DNA of 64,000 bases, taken from Faecalibacterium sp. I4-1-79 (GTDB taxonomy: Bacteria > Bacillota > Clostridia > Oscillospirales > Ruminococcaceae). A model generated the notes under the pieces. It worked only from the letters and a program-made list of their open reading frames with translations. It had not been told where the DNA came from and searched no databases. Position numbers and translations under genes: made by a program. Below are positions 26,872 through 34,829 of the stretch, in pieces; the first letter of the stretch is position 1, and the number at the start of each line of letters is the position of its first letter. The stretch is taken from NCBI RefSeq assembly GCF_023347235.1, contig NZ_CP094467.1, forward strand, positions 2,666,001-2,730,000, given 5' to 3'.

Positions 26872-28206
26872 TCAAGACGCTATCATTTTCTGCGCCGCAG
26901 CCAGCAGCGCCGGTTTTTCGTTGGGATATTCTGCGCGGATGACGCCGTCCAGCAGCGTTTCCAGCACCCGGCGCAGCGCAGGCCCTGCCGGGATGCCTGC
27001 CGCCATCAGGTCGCGTCCGTTCACCGCCAGCTGGCTCACCCGGCAGCATACGCCGTCGGCTTCCAGCTGCCGCGCCCGCTGCGCTGCAAGGGCGCAATCC
27101 GGGGCATTCTGCGGGTGCAGCGCCGCGCACAGCGCACACAGCCGCTCCACGGTACGCAGCCCATATCGGCCCAAAAGCTGCCGAAGGTGGATATCACTGG
27201 CGCGTTCCGGGGCGTGTGCGGGAGTTTCTCCGAGGACCGTCCGCTGGGGTGGGACCCTGCTGCCGCAGGCAGTAGGGCGGGCGATGGAATGGCCCGATTC
27301 GTGTCCGAGGAGAAAGCTCCCGCACACGCCCTCCCCTGCCGTTTCCCGCACTAATACCGCGGTCTCCTCGATACAGGCGTTGGAGCAGCGCAACCGTTTG
27401 AGCACACGGCGGGTATCGGCCTCGCCCAGAGCGCCCAGCAGCGCCGCCCAGCGCACCGGCAGATTTTCCTCCCCTGCCGGGCAGGCATCCAGCACCGGCT
27501 TTGCGGCTTCAAGCGCCGCTGGGGTCAGCTCCGGCAGTACCACCGCCAGCACGGCGGGCTCCAGATATGCCCCCGGCTGCGGGGCTGCCAGCAGCTTTGC
27601 CAGTTCCTCCTGAATGCGCTCGGCAGAGATGCAGTCCAAGTGCGGTGCCAGCTGCCGCGCCGCCCGGGCGGTAGCTGCATCCAGTGCAAAGCCGAACCTT
27701 GCGGCAAAGCGGTACAGCCGCAGGATACGCAGTGCATCCTCGGTAAACCGCTGTTGCGGCTCACCCACCGCCCGCAGCAGACCGTTTTGCAGGTCTTTTT
27801 GCCCGCCAAAGGGGTCTACCAGCCCCTCGGCTGCATTATACGCCATGGCGTTGATGGTAAAATCCCGCCGGGCAAGATCCTCCCGCACGTCCGGTACGAA
27901 CTGCACCGCGTCCGGGTGACGGCCATCGGTATAGCTGCCCTCGGTGCGAAAGGTAGTGGTCTCGTACAGCTGCCCGCCGTATTTGATGGTGACCGTGCCG
28001 TGCTGCAACCCGGTGGGGATGCACTGCTCTGTCCCGAACAGTTCCATTACCTGCTGCGGCAGGGCACTGGTGCACAGATCCCAGTCGTGGGCGGTGCGTC
28101 CCAAAAGGCTGTCCCGCACGCAGCCGCCCACGGCGTAGGCTGCGTAGCCCGCTGCGTGCAGGGTGTCCAGCAGGGCAGCTGCCCCGGGGTCAAGTGTCAG
28201 CTTCAT
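26872..28206 (-). CDS. cca: CCA tRNA nucleotidyltransferase with an in-frame palindromic insert
   Basis: The 444-residue class II enzyme adds or repairs the CCA end of tRNAs. The catalytic head has YAVGGCVRDSLLGRTAHDWDLCTSALP (metal-binding D-x-D) and RRDFTINAMAYN, then the neck and body RILRLYRFAARFGF. Two of the three tRNAs here encode CCA; tRNA-Pro does not. The stretch GEGVCGSFLLGHESGHSIA..VLGETPAHAPERAS (about 285-325) is not expected in the family. It coincides exactly with a palindromic DNA element at 27211-27330, which keeps the reading frame open. It probably forms a surface loop. The gene overlaps rnz by four bases. Confidence 0.93.
   Translation of the reverse strand: MKLTLDPGAAALLDTLHAAGYAAYAVGGCVRDSLLGRTAHDWDLCTSALPQQVMELFGTEQCIPTGLQHGTVTIKYGGQLYETTTFRTEGSYTDGRHPDAVQFVPDVREDLARRDFTINAMAYNAAEGLVDPFGGQKDLQNGLLRAVGEPQQRFTEDALRILRLYRFAARFGFALDAATARAARQLAPHLDCISAERIQEELAKLLAAPQPGAYLEPAVLAVVLPELTPAALEAAKPVLDACPAGEENLPVRWAALLGALGEADTRRVLKRLRCSNACIEETAVLVRETAGEGVCGSFLLGHESGHSIARPTACGSRVPPQRTVLGETPAHAPERASDIHLRQLLGRYGLRTVERLCALCAALHPQNAPDCALAAQRARQLEADGVCCRVSQLAVNGRDLMAAGIPAGPALRRVLETLLDGVIRAEYPNEKPALLAAAQKMIAS
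27211..27330. repeat. Palindromic element inserted in frame in cca
   Basis: GGCGTGTGCGGGAG (27211-27224) pairs perfectly with CTCCCGCACACGCC (27317-27330); TTTCTCC/GGAGAAA extends the stem. Inside is a second hairpin, CCCTGCTGCC-GCA-GGCAGTAGGG (27255-27277). The 120-base unit is a multiple of three and has no stop in the cca frame, recalling in-frame palindromic elements of Rickettsia. Confidence 0.7.
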
Positions 28207-29141
28207 TCCTCGTTCTCCTCGTAATGCAGGGTGATGCGTTTGCCGTCAAAGCCGCATTCTGCCGCCGGAAAGATGCTTTGCGCCTGTGCAAGCTGCTGTT
28301 CCGGGTCGGTGATCATGGGGGAATAGTGCACCAGCCACAGCCGCTTTACACTAGCCTTTGCTGCCAGCGCCGCGCTTTGACCAAAGGTGCTGTGCCCCCA
28401 CTGCGCGGCCTGCTCCTGCTGCTCCGGCAGGGCATAGGTGGCATCGCAGAGCAGAAGGTCTGCCCCCTGCGCCGCCTGTTCCAGCGCCGGGCAGGGCGCA
28501 CTGTCGCCGGAAAAAACGAACCGCAGCCCCTTGCGGGGCGCGCCCAGCACCTCGGCGGGCTGCACCATACGCTCTGCCAGCGGAACAGCCTGTCCCCGCT
28601 GCAAAAGCCGCCACTGGGTCACCGGTACGCCCAGCGCCCGCGCCTTTTCCGGGTCGAACCTGCCCGCCCGGGGCAAGTCCAGCCGGTAGCCCAGACTGCG
28701 CACCCGGTGCTTTGTTGCCACCGGCAGCAGCGTTGCCCCGGCAGGCCATCCATCCGAAAGAGCATCCAGCGCCACAGGCTGTCCGGCGCGGCAGATAAGC
28801 GGCTTTACCGCGTAGGGCAGCGGCCCGGTCAGGGCATATACCGCCCGCCAGACCTCCAAAAGCCCCTCCGGACCCAGCAGCACCAGCGGACGGGTACGCC
28901 CCTGCGCCCCAAGAGTCTGCAAAAGCCCGGGCAGACCAAAGATATGGTCTCCGTGGTAGTGGGTCAGACAGATGGCATCCGCGCGCATCAGGTTCACCCC
29001 GGCGCGGCGGGCAGCGGTCTGGGTGCCCTCGCCGCAGTCCAGCAGCAGGCTGTGCCCGCCGCACTCTGCCACCGCGGCGGTCAGGGCGCGCTCCGGCAGC
29101 GGCATGGTGGCAGCCGTGCCCAGCAGTGTAATGGTCAGCAT
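28203..29141 (-). CDS. rnz: Ribonuclease Z
   Basis: The 312-residue metallo-beta-lactamase-fold nuclease trims the 3' trailer of tRNA precursors. The zinc motif is LTHYHGDHIFGLPG (about 59-72), preceded by LLLDCGEGTQTAAR. FSGDSAPC and the late HYSP also match the family. It forms a tRNA-processing cluster with cca, mnmA and tcdA, overlapping cca by four bases. Since tRNA-Pro lacks an encoded CCA, RNase Z plus CCA-adding enzyme is the expected maturation route for it. Confidence 0.95.
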   Translation of the reverse strand: MLTITLLGTAATMPLPERALTAAVAECGGHSLLLDCGEGTQTAARRAGVNLMRADAICLTHYHGDHIFGLPGLLQTLGAQGRTRPLVLLGPEGLLEVWRAVYALTGPLPYAVKPLICRAGQPVALDALSDGWPAGATLLPVATKHRVRSLGYRLDLPRAGRFDPEKARALGVPVTQWRLLQRGQAVPLAERMVQPAEVLGAPRKGLRFVFSGDSAPCPALEQAAQGADLLLCDATYALPEQQEQAAQWGHSTFGQSAALAAKASVKRLWLVHYSPMITDPEQQLAQAQSIFPAAECGFDGKRITLHYEENEE

Positions 29142-29254
29142 AAGCAGTTCCTCCGTGGTTCTTCCCTGTTATCTTACCACAAACCCCGCTTGTGCACAAT
29201 TCTTTCTGCCACGGCATAAGCTGGGCAAAGCCTTGAAAAGGGAGGGCGCAGCCT

Positions 29255-29437
29255 ATGCAGCGTGACCGCAGAAAACGCTATTCCCCTGCCCGGCGTCCGG
29301 TACTTTTGCGCCGGGTGCTTTTGGTGCTGTGCATTCTGGCGGTGCTGTGGCTGGGGTACAGCTGCATGATGCCGCAGCTGCTTTTTTCTGCCCGGGGCAC
29401 CATGATCTTTATGCCGGACCCGCCGCTGCGGGGGTAG
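29255..29437 (+). CDS. Possible small single-pass membrane protein
   Basis: A 60-residue frame begins MQRDRRKRYSPARRPVLLRR. It has one strong membrane helix (VLLVLCILAVLWLGYSCMM) with a positively charged N-terminus, so the head would be cytoplasmic. AAGGGAGG lies nine bases before the ATG. No family is recognised, and it ends directly at repeat copy G. Real but fast-evolving small genes and chance frames cannot be separated here. Confidence 0.4.
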   Translation: MQRDRRKRYSPARRPVLLRRVLLVLCILAVLWLGYSCMMPQLLFSARGTMIFMPDPPLRG

Positions 29438-29439
29438 CG

Positions 29440-29765
29440 GGACGATTTGGAATGCGCGCCGCTTCCGGGTTGCGGCACCCAGCATCCGCTTCGTGCCTTG
29501 AACGGCACTCGCGTCTTACTGGCCGCTGCCCCAACAGCTCCTCCCTGTTTCCGCCACTGGCGGCGGTCGTCGTTGTTGCACTTTGCGCATATTCAGCGGA
29601 AGAATTATTTAAAATTCGCAATTCTGGAAAATCTGCGGAGCTTGTCGGGGCAAAACCCCTCCATCTGCTAACGCAGACCGCTCTACCACTTAAAAGCCCC
29701 ACTGGGGCTTTCATTGCTGCGCAAACGCGGATTTTCCAGAATTGCCTTTTCACGGGAGGGAGCGT
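29440..29765 (+). repeat. Two-hairpin dispersed repeat, copy G, with a filled loop
   Basis: The left flank GGGACGATTTGGAATGCGC is followed by about 130 extra bases, then GCGCATATTCAGCGGAA. The main stem has perfect 16-bp arms (29618-29633 and 29730-29745), but its loop is 96 bases instead of four, beginning with TGCG. The loop contains AAAGCCCC-ACT-GGGGCTTT and a tRNA-like GGTAGAGCGGTCTGC stretch on the minus strand. The right flank is CTTTTCACGGG. Confidence 0.75.
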
Positions 29766-29789
29766 AAAGGCGAGAGACGCAAAAACAGG

Positions 29790-29827
29790 GCTGCTGCACA
29801 TTGCTTTGTGCAGCAGCCCTGTTTCCA
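29790..29827. terminator. Terminator after pyrB
   Basis: AAACAGGGCTGCTGCAC and GTGCAGCAGCCCTGTTT form a perfect 17-bp hairpin just after the pyrB stop on the minus strand. Similar GGGCTGCTG hairpins recur at 33262, 37503 and 58248, a house style of this genome. Confidence 0.9.
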
Positions 29828-29829
29828 AC

Positions 29830-30786
29830 TTATATACTTTCCAGCACCTTTTTCCCGGTCAGCGGGTCGGGGATGCCCAGCAGCGCCAGTATAATTGCCA
29901 TGCGGATATACACACCGTTATGCACCTGATCGAAATAAGCGGCGCGGGGGTCGTTGTCCACGTCCGGCTTGATCTCGTCGATGCGGGGGAGCGGGTGCAG
30001 CACCGGCATGGTGGGCGGTGCCACCTGCAGCAGCTTTTCGTCCAGCGCATAGCAGCCTTTCAACCGCAGATAGTCCTCCTCGTTGAAAAAGCGCTCCTTC
30101 TGGATGCGGGTCATGTACAGCACATCCAGACCGGGCAACTCGGCTTCAAGGTCAGCGGTCTCTTTATAGTTCTGGTGCAGCGGAGTCAGGGTCTCGTCCT
30201 TGACGTACTGCGGGATGCGCAGCTCCTCGGGTGAGATGAACACGAACCGGTTGCCCTCGAACTGGCTCAGCGCGGCGGTGAGGGAGTGCACCGTCCGGCC
30301 GAACTTGAGGTCGCCGCAGAAGCCGATGGTCAAATGATCCAGCCGCCCCTTGCGCTGGCGGATGGTCATCAGGTCGATCATGGTCTGGGAGGGGTGGGCG
30401 TGGCCGCCATCGCCTGCATTGATGACGGGCACACGCGCATACATGGACGCCCGCAGCGGTGCGCCCTCCTTGGGGTGGCGCATGGCAATGACGTCTGCAT
30501 AGTTGCTTACCACGCGGGCGGTATCGGCCACCGTTTCGCCCTTGGTGGCGCTGGAAAGCTGGGCCCCTGCAAAGCCCAGCGTCTTGCCGCCCAGCCGCAG
30601 CATGGCCGACTCGAAGGAAAGCCGGGTGCGGGTGCTGGGCTCGTAGAATAAGGTGGCCAGAATGCGGCCATCGCACAGGTGGGCGTAGGGCGCGGGGTCG
30701 GCCTCCATCCGGTCGGCAAGGTCGAGCAGTGCCAGCTGCTCAGCCAGAGAAAAGCTGCCGGGCTCAATAAAATGTCTCACAGCCAT
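29830..30786 (-). CDS. pyrB: Aspartate carbamoyltransferase, catalytic chain
   Basis: The 318-residue enzyme makes carbamoyl-aspartate in pyrimidine synthesis. Carbamoyl phosphate site FYEPSTRTRLSFESAMLRLGG, the 80s loop region SSATKGETVADT, GDGGHAHPSQTMIDLMTI and HPLPRIDEI are all present. No pyrI regulatory chain or other pyr gene is beside it. It overlaps the end of purA by 10 bases, an unusual pyrimidine-purine pairing that could balance nucleotide supply. Confidence 0.96.
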   Translation of the reverse strand: MAVRHFIEPGSFSLAEQLALLDLADRMEADPAPYAHLCDGRILATLFYEPSTRTRLSFESAMLRLGGKTLGFAGAQLSSATKGETVADTARVVSNYADVIAMRHPKEGAPLRASMYARVPVINAGDGGHAHPSQTMIDLMTIRQRKGRLDHLTIGFCGDLKFGRTVHSLTAALSQFEGNRFVFISPEELRIPQYVKDETLTPLHQNYKETADLEAELPGLDVLYMTRIQKERFFNEEDYLRLKGCYALDEKLLQVAPPTMPVLHPLPRIDEIKPDVDNDPRAAYFDQVHNGVYIRMAIILALLGIPDPLTGKKVLESI

Positions 30787-32087
30787 TCTCCCTTCAGCAC
30801 AAATTTTTCGCGCTCGGCACCGGTGGAAACAAACTGGATCTCGTGCCCCAGCTGCTTTTCCAAAAATTCCACATAGGCCTTGGCTTCCTTGGGCAGTTCC
30901 GCCCAGCTGTGGCAGCCAGAGATATCCTTGTTCCAGCCGGGCAGCAGGGTGACCACCGGCTGCACACGGTCAAGGTCGGACAGGGTGTCGAAGCGGGGGA
31001 CTTCCACGCCGTCCAGCTTGTAACCGGTGATGACCGGGATCTGCTTCATGCTGCTCAGCACGTCCAGCTTGGTCAGTGCGATCTTATCCGCGCCCTGACA
31101 TTGCAGGCCGTAGCGGCTGGCAACGCAGTCAAAGGGACCCACCCGGCGGGGACGTCCGGTGGCTGCGCCGTACTCGCCGCCGGCCTTGCGCAGCTTTTCG
31201 TTCCACGCCTCGTCCATTGCATTCTCTGCTGCAAAGGGGCCTGCGCCCACACAGGTGGAGTAGGCTTTCAGCACACCCACCACATGGTCCAGCTTGCAGT
31301 TGGGGATGCCCGCACCCAGCGGCGCGTAGGCCGCCAGCGTATTGGAGCTGGAAGTGAACGGGAAGATGCCGTAGTCGATATCCCGCATTGCGCCCAGCTG
31401 CGCTTCCAGTACGATGCGCTTGCCGCTGTCGTGCGCCTGCTGCAAGAAAGCGCCCACATCACAGATGAAGGGCGCAAAGTACGCCGCCTGCTGCCTGCAC
31501 CAGTTCAGCAGGGCATCGTAGCTCATGGGCTCCTGATGATAGCAGCCCGCCAGCTCCATGTTTTTGGCGTCCAGGATCATGTGCAGACGGTTCTGGGTGC
31601 GCTCCTCGTCCAGATGCAAAAGGTCACCCAGACGCAGGGTCTTTTTGCGGTACTTGTCGCTGTAAGCGTAAGCAATGCCGCGCCGGGTAGAGCCGAACGC
31701 GCCGCCCTTCTTGGCAAGGCGGTCCTCTTCCAGCCCGTCCTGTACCTTATGCCACGGCATGGAGATGGTAGCCTTATCGGAGAGTTTCAGGTTCTCCGGC
31801 TCCACCTTCACTCCGCGCGCCTCGATGGCCTCCATCTCCCCGGCCAGATGCTCAAGGTCGATTACCATACCGGTGCCCAGCACGCAGGTCACCTCCGGGT
31901 GCAGGATGCCGGAGGGCAGCAGATTCAGGATGAACTTGCCCTTCTCGGTCACAACGGTATGACCGGCATTGTTGCCGCCCTGATAGCGCGCAACGATATC
32001 GGCATTTTCGGCCAGCAGGTCGATGACGCGGCCCTTGCCCTCATCGCCCCAGTTGATTCCAGTAACAGCGGTCAGCATAAACTTCAT
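30777..32087 (-). CDS. purA: Adenylosuccinate synthetase
   Basis: The 436-residue enzyme joins IMP and aspartate using GTP. N-terminal GINWGDEGKGRVIDLLAENADIVARYQGGNNAGHTVV holds the P-loop-like phosphate site and catalytic Asp/His. FDCVASRYGLQCQGADKIALTKLDVL is the later conserved block. The usual GQWGDEGKG is GINWGDEGKG here. The ATG at 32087 is taken (AAGGT upstream at short distance); 32078 is an alternative. It is the first gene of a purA-pyrB pair. Confidence 0.95.
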   Translation of the reverse strand: MKFMLTAVTGINWGDEGKGRVIDLLAENADIVARYQGGNNAGHTVVTEKGKFILNLLPSGILHPEVTCVLGTGMVIDLEHLAGEMEAIEARGVKVEPENLKLSDKATISMPWHKVQDGLEEDRLAKKGGAFGSTRRGIAYAYSDKYRKKTLRLGDLLHLDEERTQNRLHMILDAKNMELAGCYHQEPMSYDALLNWCRQQAAYFAPFICDVGAFLQQAHDSGKRIVLEAQLGAMRDIDYGIFPFTSSSNTLAAYAPLGAGIPNCKLDHVVGVLKAYSTCVGAGPFAAENAMDEAWNEKLRKAGGEYGAATGRPRRVGPFDCVASRYGLQCQGADKIALTKLDVLSSMKQIPVITGYKLDGVEVPRFDTLSDLDRVQPVVTLLPGWNKDISGCHSWAELPKEAKAYVEFLEKQLGHEIQFVSTGAEREKFVLKGEWL

Positions 32088-32126
32088 TTACCTTCTTTTC
32101 ATTCTTGTTTCCTGTTCGCGGTGTTT

Positions 32127-32155
32127 ATTATACGAGCGTGCAGAGAATATGTAAA
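32127..32155 (-). promoter_or_regulatory. Sigma-A promoter of purA-pyrB
   Basis: On the minus strand TTTACA (plus 32150-32155) and TATAAT (plus 32127-32132) have a 17-base spacer, about 40 bases before purA. Confidence 0.75.
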
Positions 32156-32240
32156 AAGTATCCTGTGTATAGCAGCAATATGTTTTTTACATTGCAAAGG
32201 CTGCTGTCCGCATCCGGCACAGTCAAGCCGTAAAAAGCGC

Positions 32241-32268
32241 TTGCAATTCCGGCGCGCCGTGCTATGAT
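32241..32268 (+). promoter_or_regulatory. Sigma-A promoter of the LysR gene
   Basis: TTGCAA and TATGAT with a 16-base spacer lie 72 bases before the LysR start at 32340. Confidence 0.7.
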
Positions 32269-32339
32269 ACAAGAAGAGCATAAAGCCGCTTCTGCCGCAG
32301 GCCGCGCCGGAAGCCCGACAGGAAAGAGGGGCCGCACTC

Positions 32340-33251
32340 ATGTATGTGGACTGGGAATACTACAAAATCTTTTACTATGTGGCAAAGTATCAGAACTTTA
32401 CCCGCGCGGCGCGGGTGCTGGGCAACAACCAGCCCAACATCACCCACGCCATGAACCGGCTGGAAAGCCAGCTGAACTGCGTGCTGTTCATCCGCTCCAA
32501 CCGGGGCGTCACCTTAACACCGGAGGGAGAGCTGCTGTATTCCCGCATTGCCTCGGCAGCGGTGCAGATACAGGATGCAGAAGAAGAGCTGAGCGCCACC
32601 GCCACGCTGGAGCACGGTGCCATCAGCATCAGCACTACCGAGACCGCTTTGAACATCTACCTGTCGGAAAAGCTGCGCGCTTTCCATACCGAGTACCCGG
32701 GCATCCGGCTGCGCATCTCCAACCACTCCACCCCGCAGGCGGTGCAGGCGGTACGCAACGGCGAGGTGGATTTTGCCATCGTGACCACCCCCGCAGAGGT
32801 GGAAAACGGGCTGAAAATGGTAGAGCTGATGCCCTTTTATGAGGTGCTTGTGGGCGGAAAGACCTTTACGGCGCTGGCCAGCCAGACCCTGAGCCTGAAG
32901 GAACTGGCCGGTTATCCCCTGATCTGCCTGAACGAGGAGAGCATGACCCGCAGCTTTTACCGGCAATTCTTTCTGGAACATGACGCGGTGCTGAAGCCGG
33001 ACACCGAGGCCGCCACCACCGACCAGATGCTCACGCTGGTCAAAAGCGAGTTGGGACTGGCCTTTATGCCGGAGCCCATGGCAGCACCCCTGCTGGCCAG
33101 CGGAGAGCTGGTGCAGCTGCACTTGCAGGAGATCATCCCCTCCCGCTCCATCTGCCTTGTGTACGACCATCACCGCCCGCTGAACACCGCCGCCCGCAAG
33201 TTTCAGCAGCTGCTGACCAAGGCCGGGGCACGGAGCTCGGAACGCAAATAA
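32340..33251 (+). CDS. LysR-family transcriptional regulator
   Basis: The 303-residue protein has an N-terminal winged helix (about 4-62: YYKIFYYVAKYQNFTRAARVLGNNQPNITHAMNRLESQL..LFIRSNRGVTLTPEG). A LysR substrate-binding domain follows (about 90-290). The atypical 'GNNQPNIT' recognition helix differs from the usual 'SQPAVS'. Its target and inducer are unknown. Divergent purA-pyrB is the nearest candidate target, but LysR genes beside unrelated operons are common. A strong terminator separates it from the convergent YoaK-like gene. Confidence 0.92.
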   Translation: MYVDWEYYKIFYYVAKYQNFTRAARVLGNNQPNITHAMNRLESQLNCVLFIRSNRGVTLTPEGELLYSRIASAAVQIQDAEEELSATATLEHGAISISTTETALNIYLSEKLRAFHTEYPGIRLRISNHSTPQAVQAVRNGEVDFAIVTTPAEVENGLKMVELMPFYEVLVGGKTFTALASQTLSLKELAGYPLICLNEESMTRSFYRQFFLEHDAVLKPDTEAATTDQMLTLVKSELGLAFMPEPMAAPLLASGELVQLHLQEIIPSRSICLVYDHHRPLNTAARKFQQLLTKAGARSSERK

Positions 33252-33261
33252 ACCAAACAGC

Positions 33262-33304
33262 AAGGGGCTGCTGCACCAATGATGGTACAGCAGCCCCTTT
33301 TCTG
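33262..33304. terminator. Bidirectional terminator after the LysR gene
   Basis: AAGGGGCTGCTGCACC and GGTACAGCAGCCCCTTTT form a hairpin between two convergent genes. Confidence 0.88.
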
Positions 33305-34096
33305 TTATTTCCGGGCGCTCTGTTTCAGCTCCCGCTGTTCTTCCTGCAATTCCTGCTTCAGGGTGCGGTCGATTTCCCGGGTCTCCTGCCGGATGACGGT
33401 CAGGTCTTTTTCGATGACCGGGTTCTCTTCCAGCTCTTCCCGGATGAACATCAGCGCAAAGCTGACCAGCAAAAAGCAGCAGGAGATCCAGATGGCTCTG
33501 CCGCCCAGCTGCGCCGCGCTCTTGCTGCCCAGCCCTGCCCCCAGCGCGAACAGGAATATGATGCCGAAGTAGCGCACCATCCTATCCTTTGCGTGGGGCT
33601 CATGGGAGTTGCGCCAGATGCAAAAGGCCTCCACGCCGCTGCGCAGGTCGCCGATGCACATGGTACTGGCAAAGGCGTAGCCGTTCACCTTGCGGAAAGC
33701 CTGCACCTGCATGGCGCAGGAAAAAGAAACGATGGCGTTAGCCAGCAGGTTCTGCGATTGGGGCAGAAAGCCCACCGCAAACAGCAACAGCACCTCGCCC
33801 AGCACCACCAGCTGCCGCCAGTGCAGCCGCTGCATCGCCTGAAAGTGCTCCCGCAATTTTTCCGCAGCCAGCACCCCCAGCGCAAAGGCGCACAACGGCA
33901 CCAGATAGTGCAGCACCTTATCCCACCGGCCATCCATGATATTGGCGCTCAGCAGCACGATATTGCCGGTCTGGGCATTGGCAAACACCTTGCCCCGGAA
34001 CAGATAGGTGTAGGCATCCTGCAAGCCGCCGGACAGCGAAAGGAACACCGCTGTAAGAAAGGACTCGGACATTTGTCCGCGATGCTTTGTTTTCAT
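33305..34096 (-). CDS. YoaK-like (DUF1275) membrane protein
   Basis: The 263-residue protein has about six membrane helices. It carries the DUF1275 opening LTAVFLSLSGGLQDAYTYLFRGKVFANAQTGNIVLLSANI, and CAMQVQAFRKVNGYAFASTMCIGDLRSGVEAF in the middle. A charged coiled tail (about 225-263, RQETREIDRTLKQELQEEQRELKQ) is likely cytoplasmic. The ATG at 34096 is chosen for AGAGGGT upstream. The function of the family is unknown. Confidence 0.9.
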   Translation of the reverse strand: MKTKHRGQMSESFLTAVFLSLSGGLQDAYTYLFRGKVFANAQTGNIVLLSANIMDGRWDKVLHYLVPLCAFALGVLAAEKLREHFQAMQRLHWRQLVVLGEVLLLFAVGFLPQSQNLLANAIVSFSCAMQVQAFRKVNGYAFASTMCIGDLRSGVEAFCIWRNSHEPHAKDRMVRYFGIIFLFALGAGLGSKSAAQLGGRAIWISCCFLLVSFALMFIREELEENPVIEKDLTVIRQETREIDRTLKQELQEEQRELKQSARK

Positions 34097-34278
34097 ACTT
34101 GTACCCTCTTTTCGGGCTCTATTATAATACATTTTGCATCAGTTTCTGATATCATTTTTACATACCGGCTATGTTTTCCGCCCCAAAAGGCACAAAAAGC
34201 GCGGGTGTCCTTCCCTATTTCACCGCAATCTGTTAGAATAGGGATAGAAAATTTCGTACACAGGAAGGAGTTTTTAGT

Positions 34279-34689
34279 ATGAAGATCGCAATCCCTTATG
34301 AAAACGGTCAGGTGTTCCAGCACTTCGGCCACTCTGCGCAGTTCAAGCTGTACACTGTCGAGGAAGGCCGCATCACCGGTGCCGAGGTGGTCTCCACCGA
34401 CGGGCAGGGGCACGGTGCACTGGTGGGCTTTCTGGTGCGCAACGGCGTAAATGTGTTGCTGTGCGGCGGCATTGGCGGCGGTGCACAGATGGCACTGGCA
34501 CAGGCCGGTATCCGGCTGTGCGGCGGCATTACCGGCGATGCCGACAGCGCTGCGGCGGCTTATCTTGCCGGCACGCTGGTCTTTGACCCCAACGCCCGCT
34601 GCACCCACCACGACCACGAGGAGGGCCACAGCTGCGGCTCTCACGCCTGCCACGCCGACAAGGGCGGCTGTGCTGGCAACTGCCACTAA
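34279..34689 (+). CDS. NifX/NifB-type dinitrogenase cofactor-like protein with His/Cys tail
   Basis: The 136-residue protein has the NifX-like domain (about 1-105: MKIAIPYENGQVFQHFGHSAQFKLYTVEEG, NVLLCGGIGGGAQMALAQAGI). It ends in a metal-binding tail with THHDHEEGHSCGSHACHADKGGCAGNCH. No nitrogenase gene is in view. Such stand-alone proteins are widespread in anaerobes and probably carry or sense an iron-sulfur or other metal centre. AAGGAG precedes the ATG at 34279. Confidence 0.9.
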   Translation: MKIAIPYENGQVFQHFGHSAQFKLYTVEEGRITGAEVVSTDGQGHGALVGFLVRNGVNVLLCGGIGGGAQMALAQAGIRLCGGITGDADSAAAAYLAGTLVFDPNARCTHHDHEEGHSCGSHACHADKGGCAGNCH

Positions 34690-34709
34690 AGGCCGCTCCC
34701 CTTTCCGGG

Positions 34710-34806
34710 CGGGACGATTTGAAATGCCCTCCGCTTGCGCTCTGGGCATTTTCACAGGAAGAAGTAAGCAAAAAACGGGCAGCCCGCAGGCTGCCCGATT
34801 TTGCGA
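34710..34806 (+). repeat. Two-hairpin dispersed repeat, copy F (main hairpin missing), plus terminator
   Basis: GGGACGATTTGAAATGCCC carries the small hairpin ATGCCC/GGGCAT, joined directly to ATTTTCACAGG, the usual right flank. The AGCGGAA linker and 16-bp stem are absent. A GCAAAA..CGGGCAGCC-CGCA-GGCTGCCCG..TTTTGC hairpin follows at 34769-34805 and probably terminates both converging genes. Confidence 0.7.
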
Positions 34807-34829
34807 AAAAAAGTTATTCAGAGAACTTC

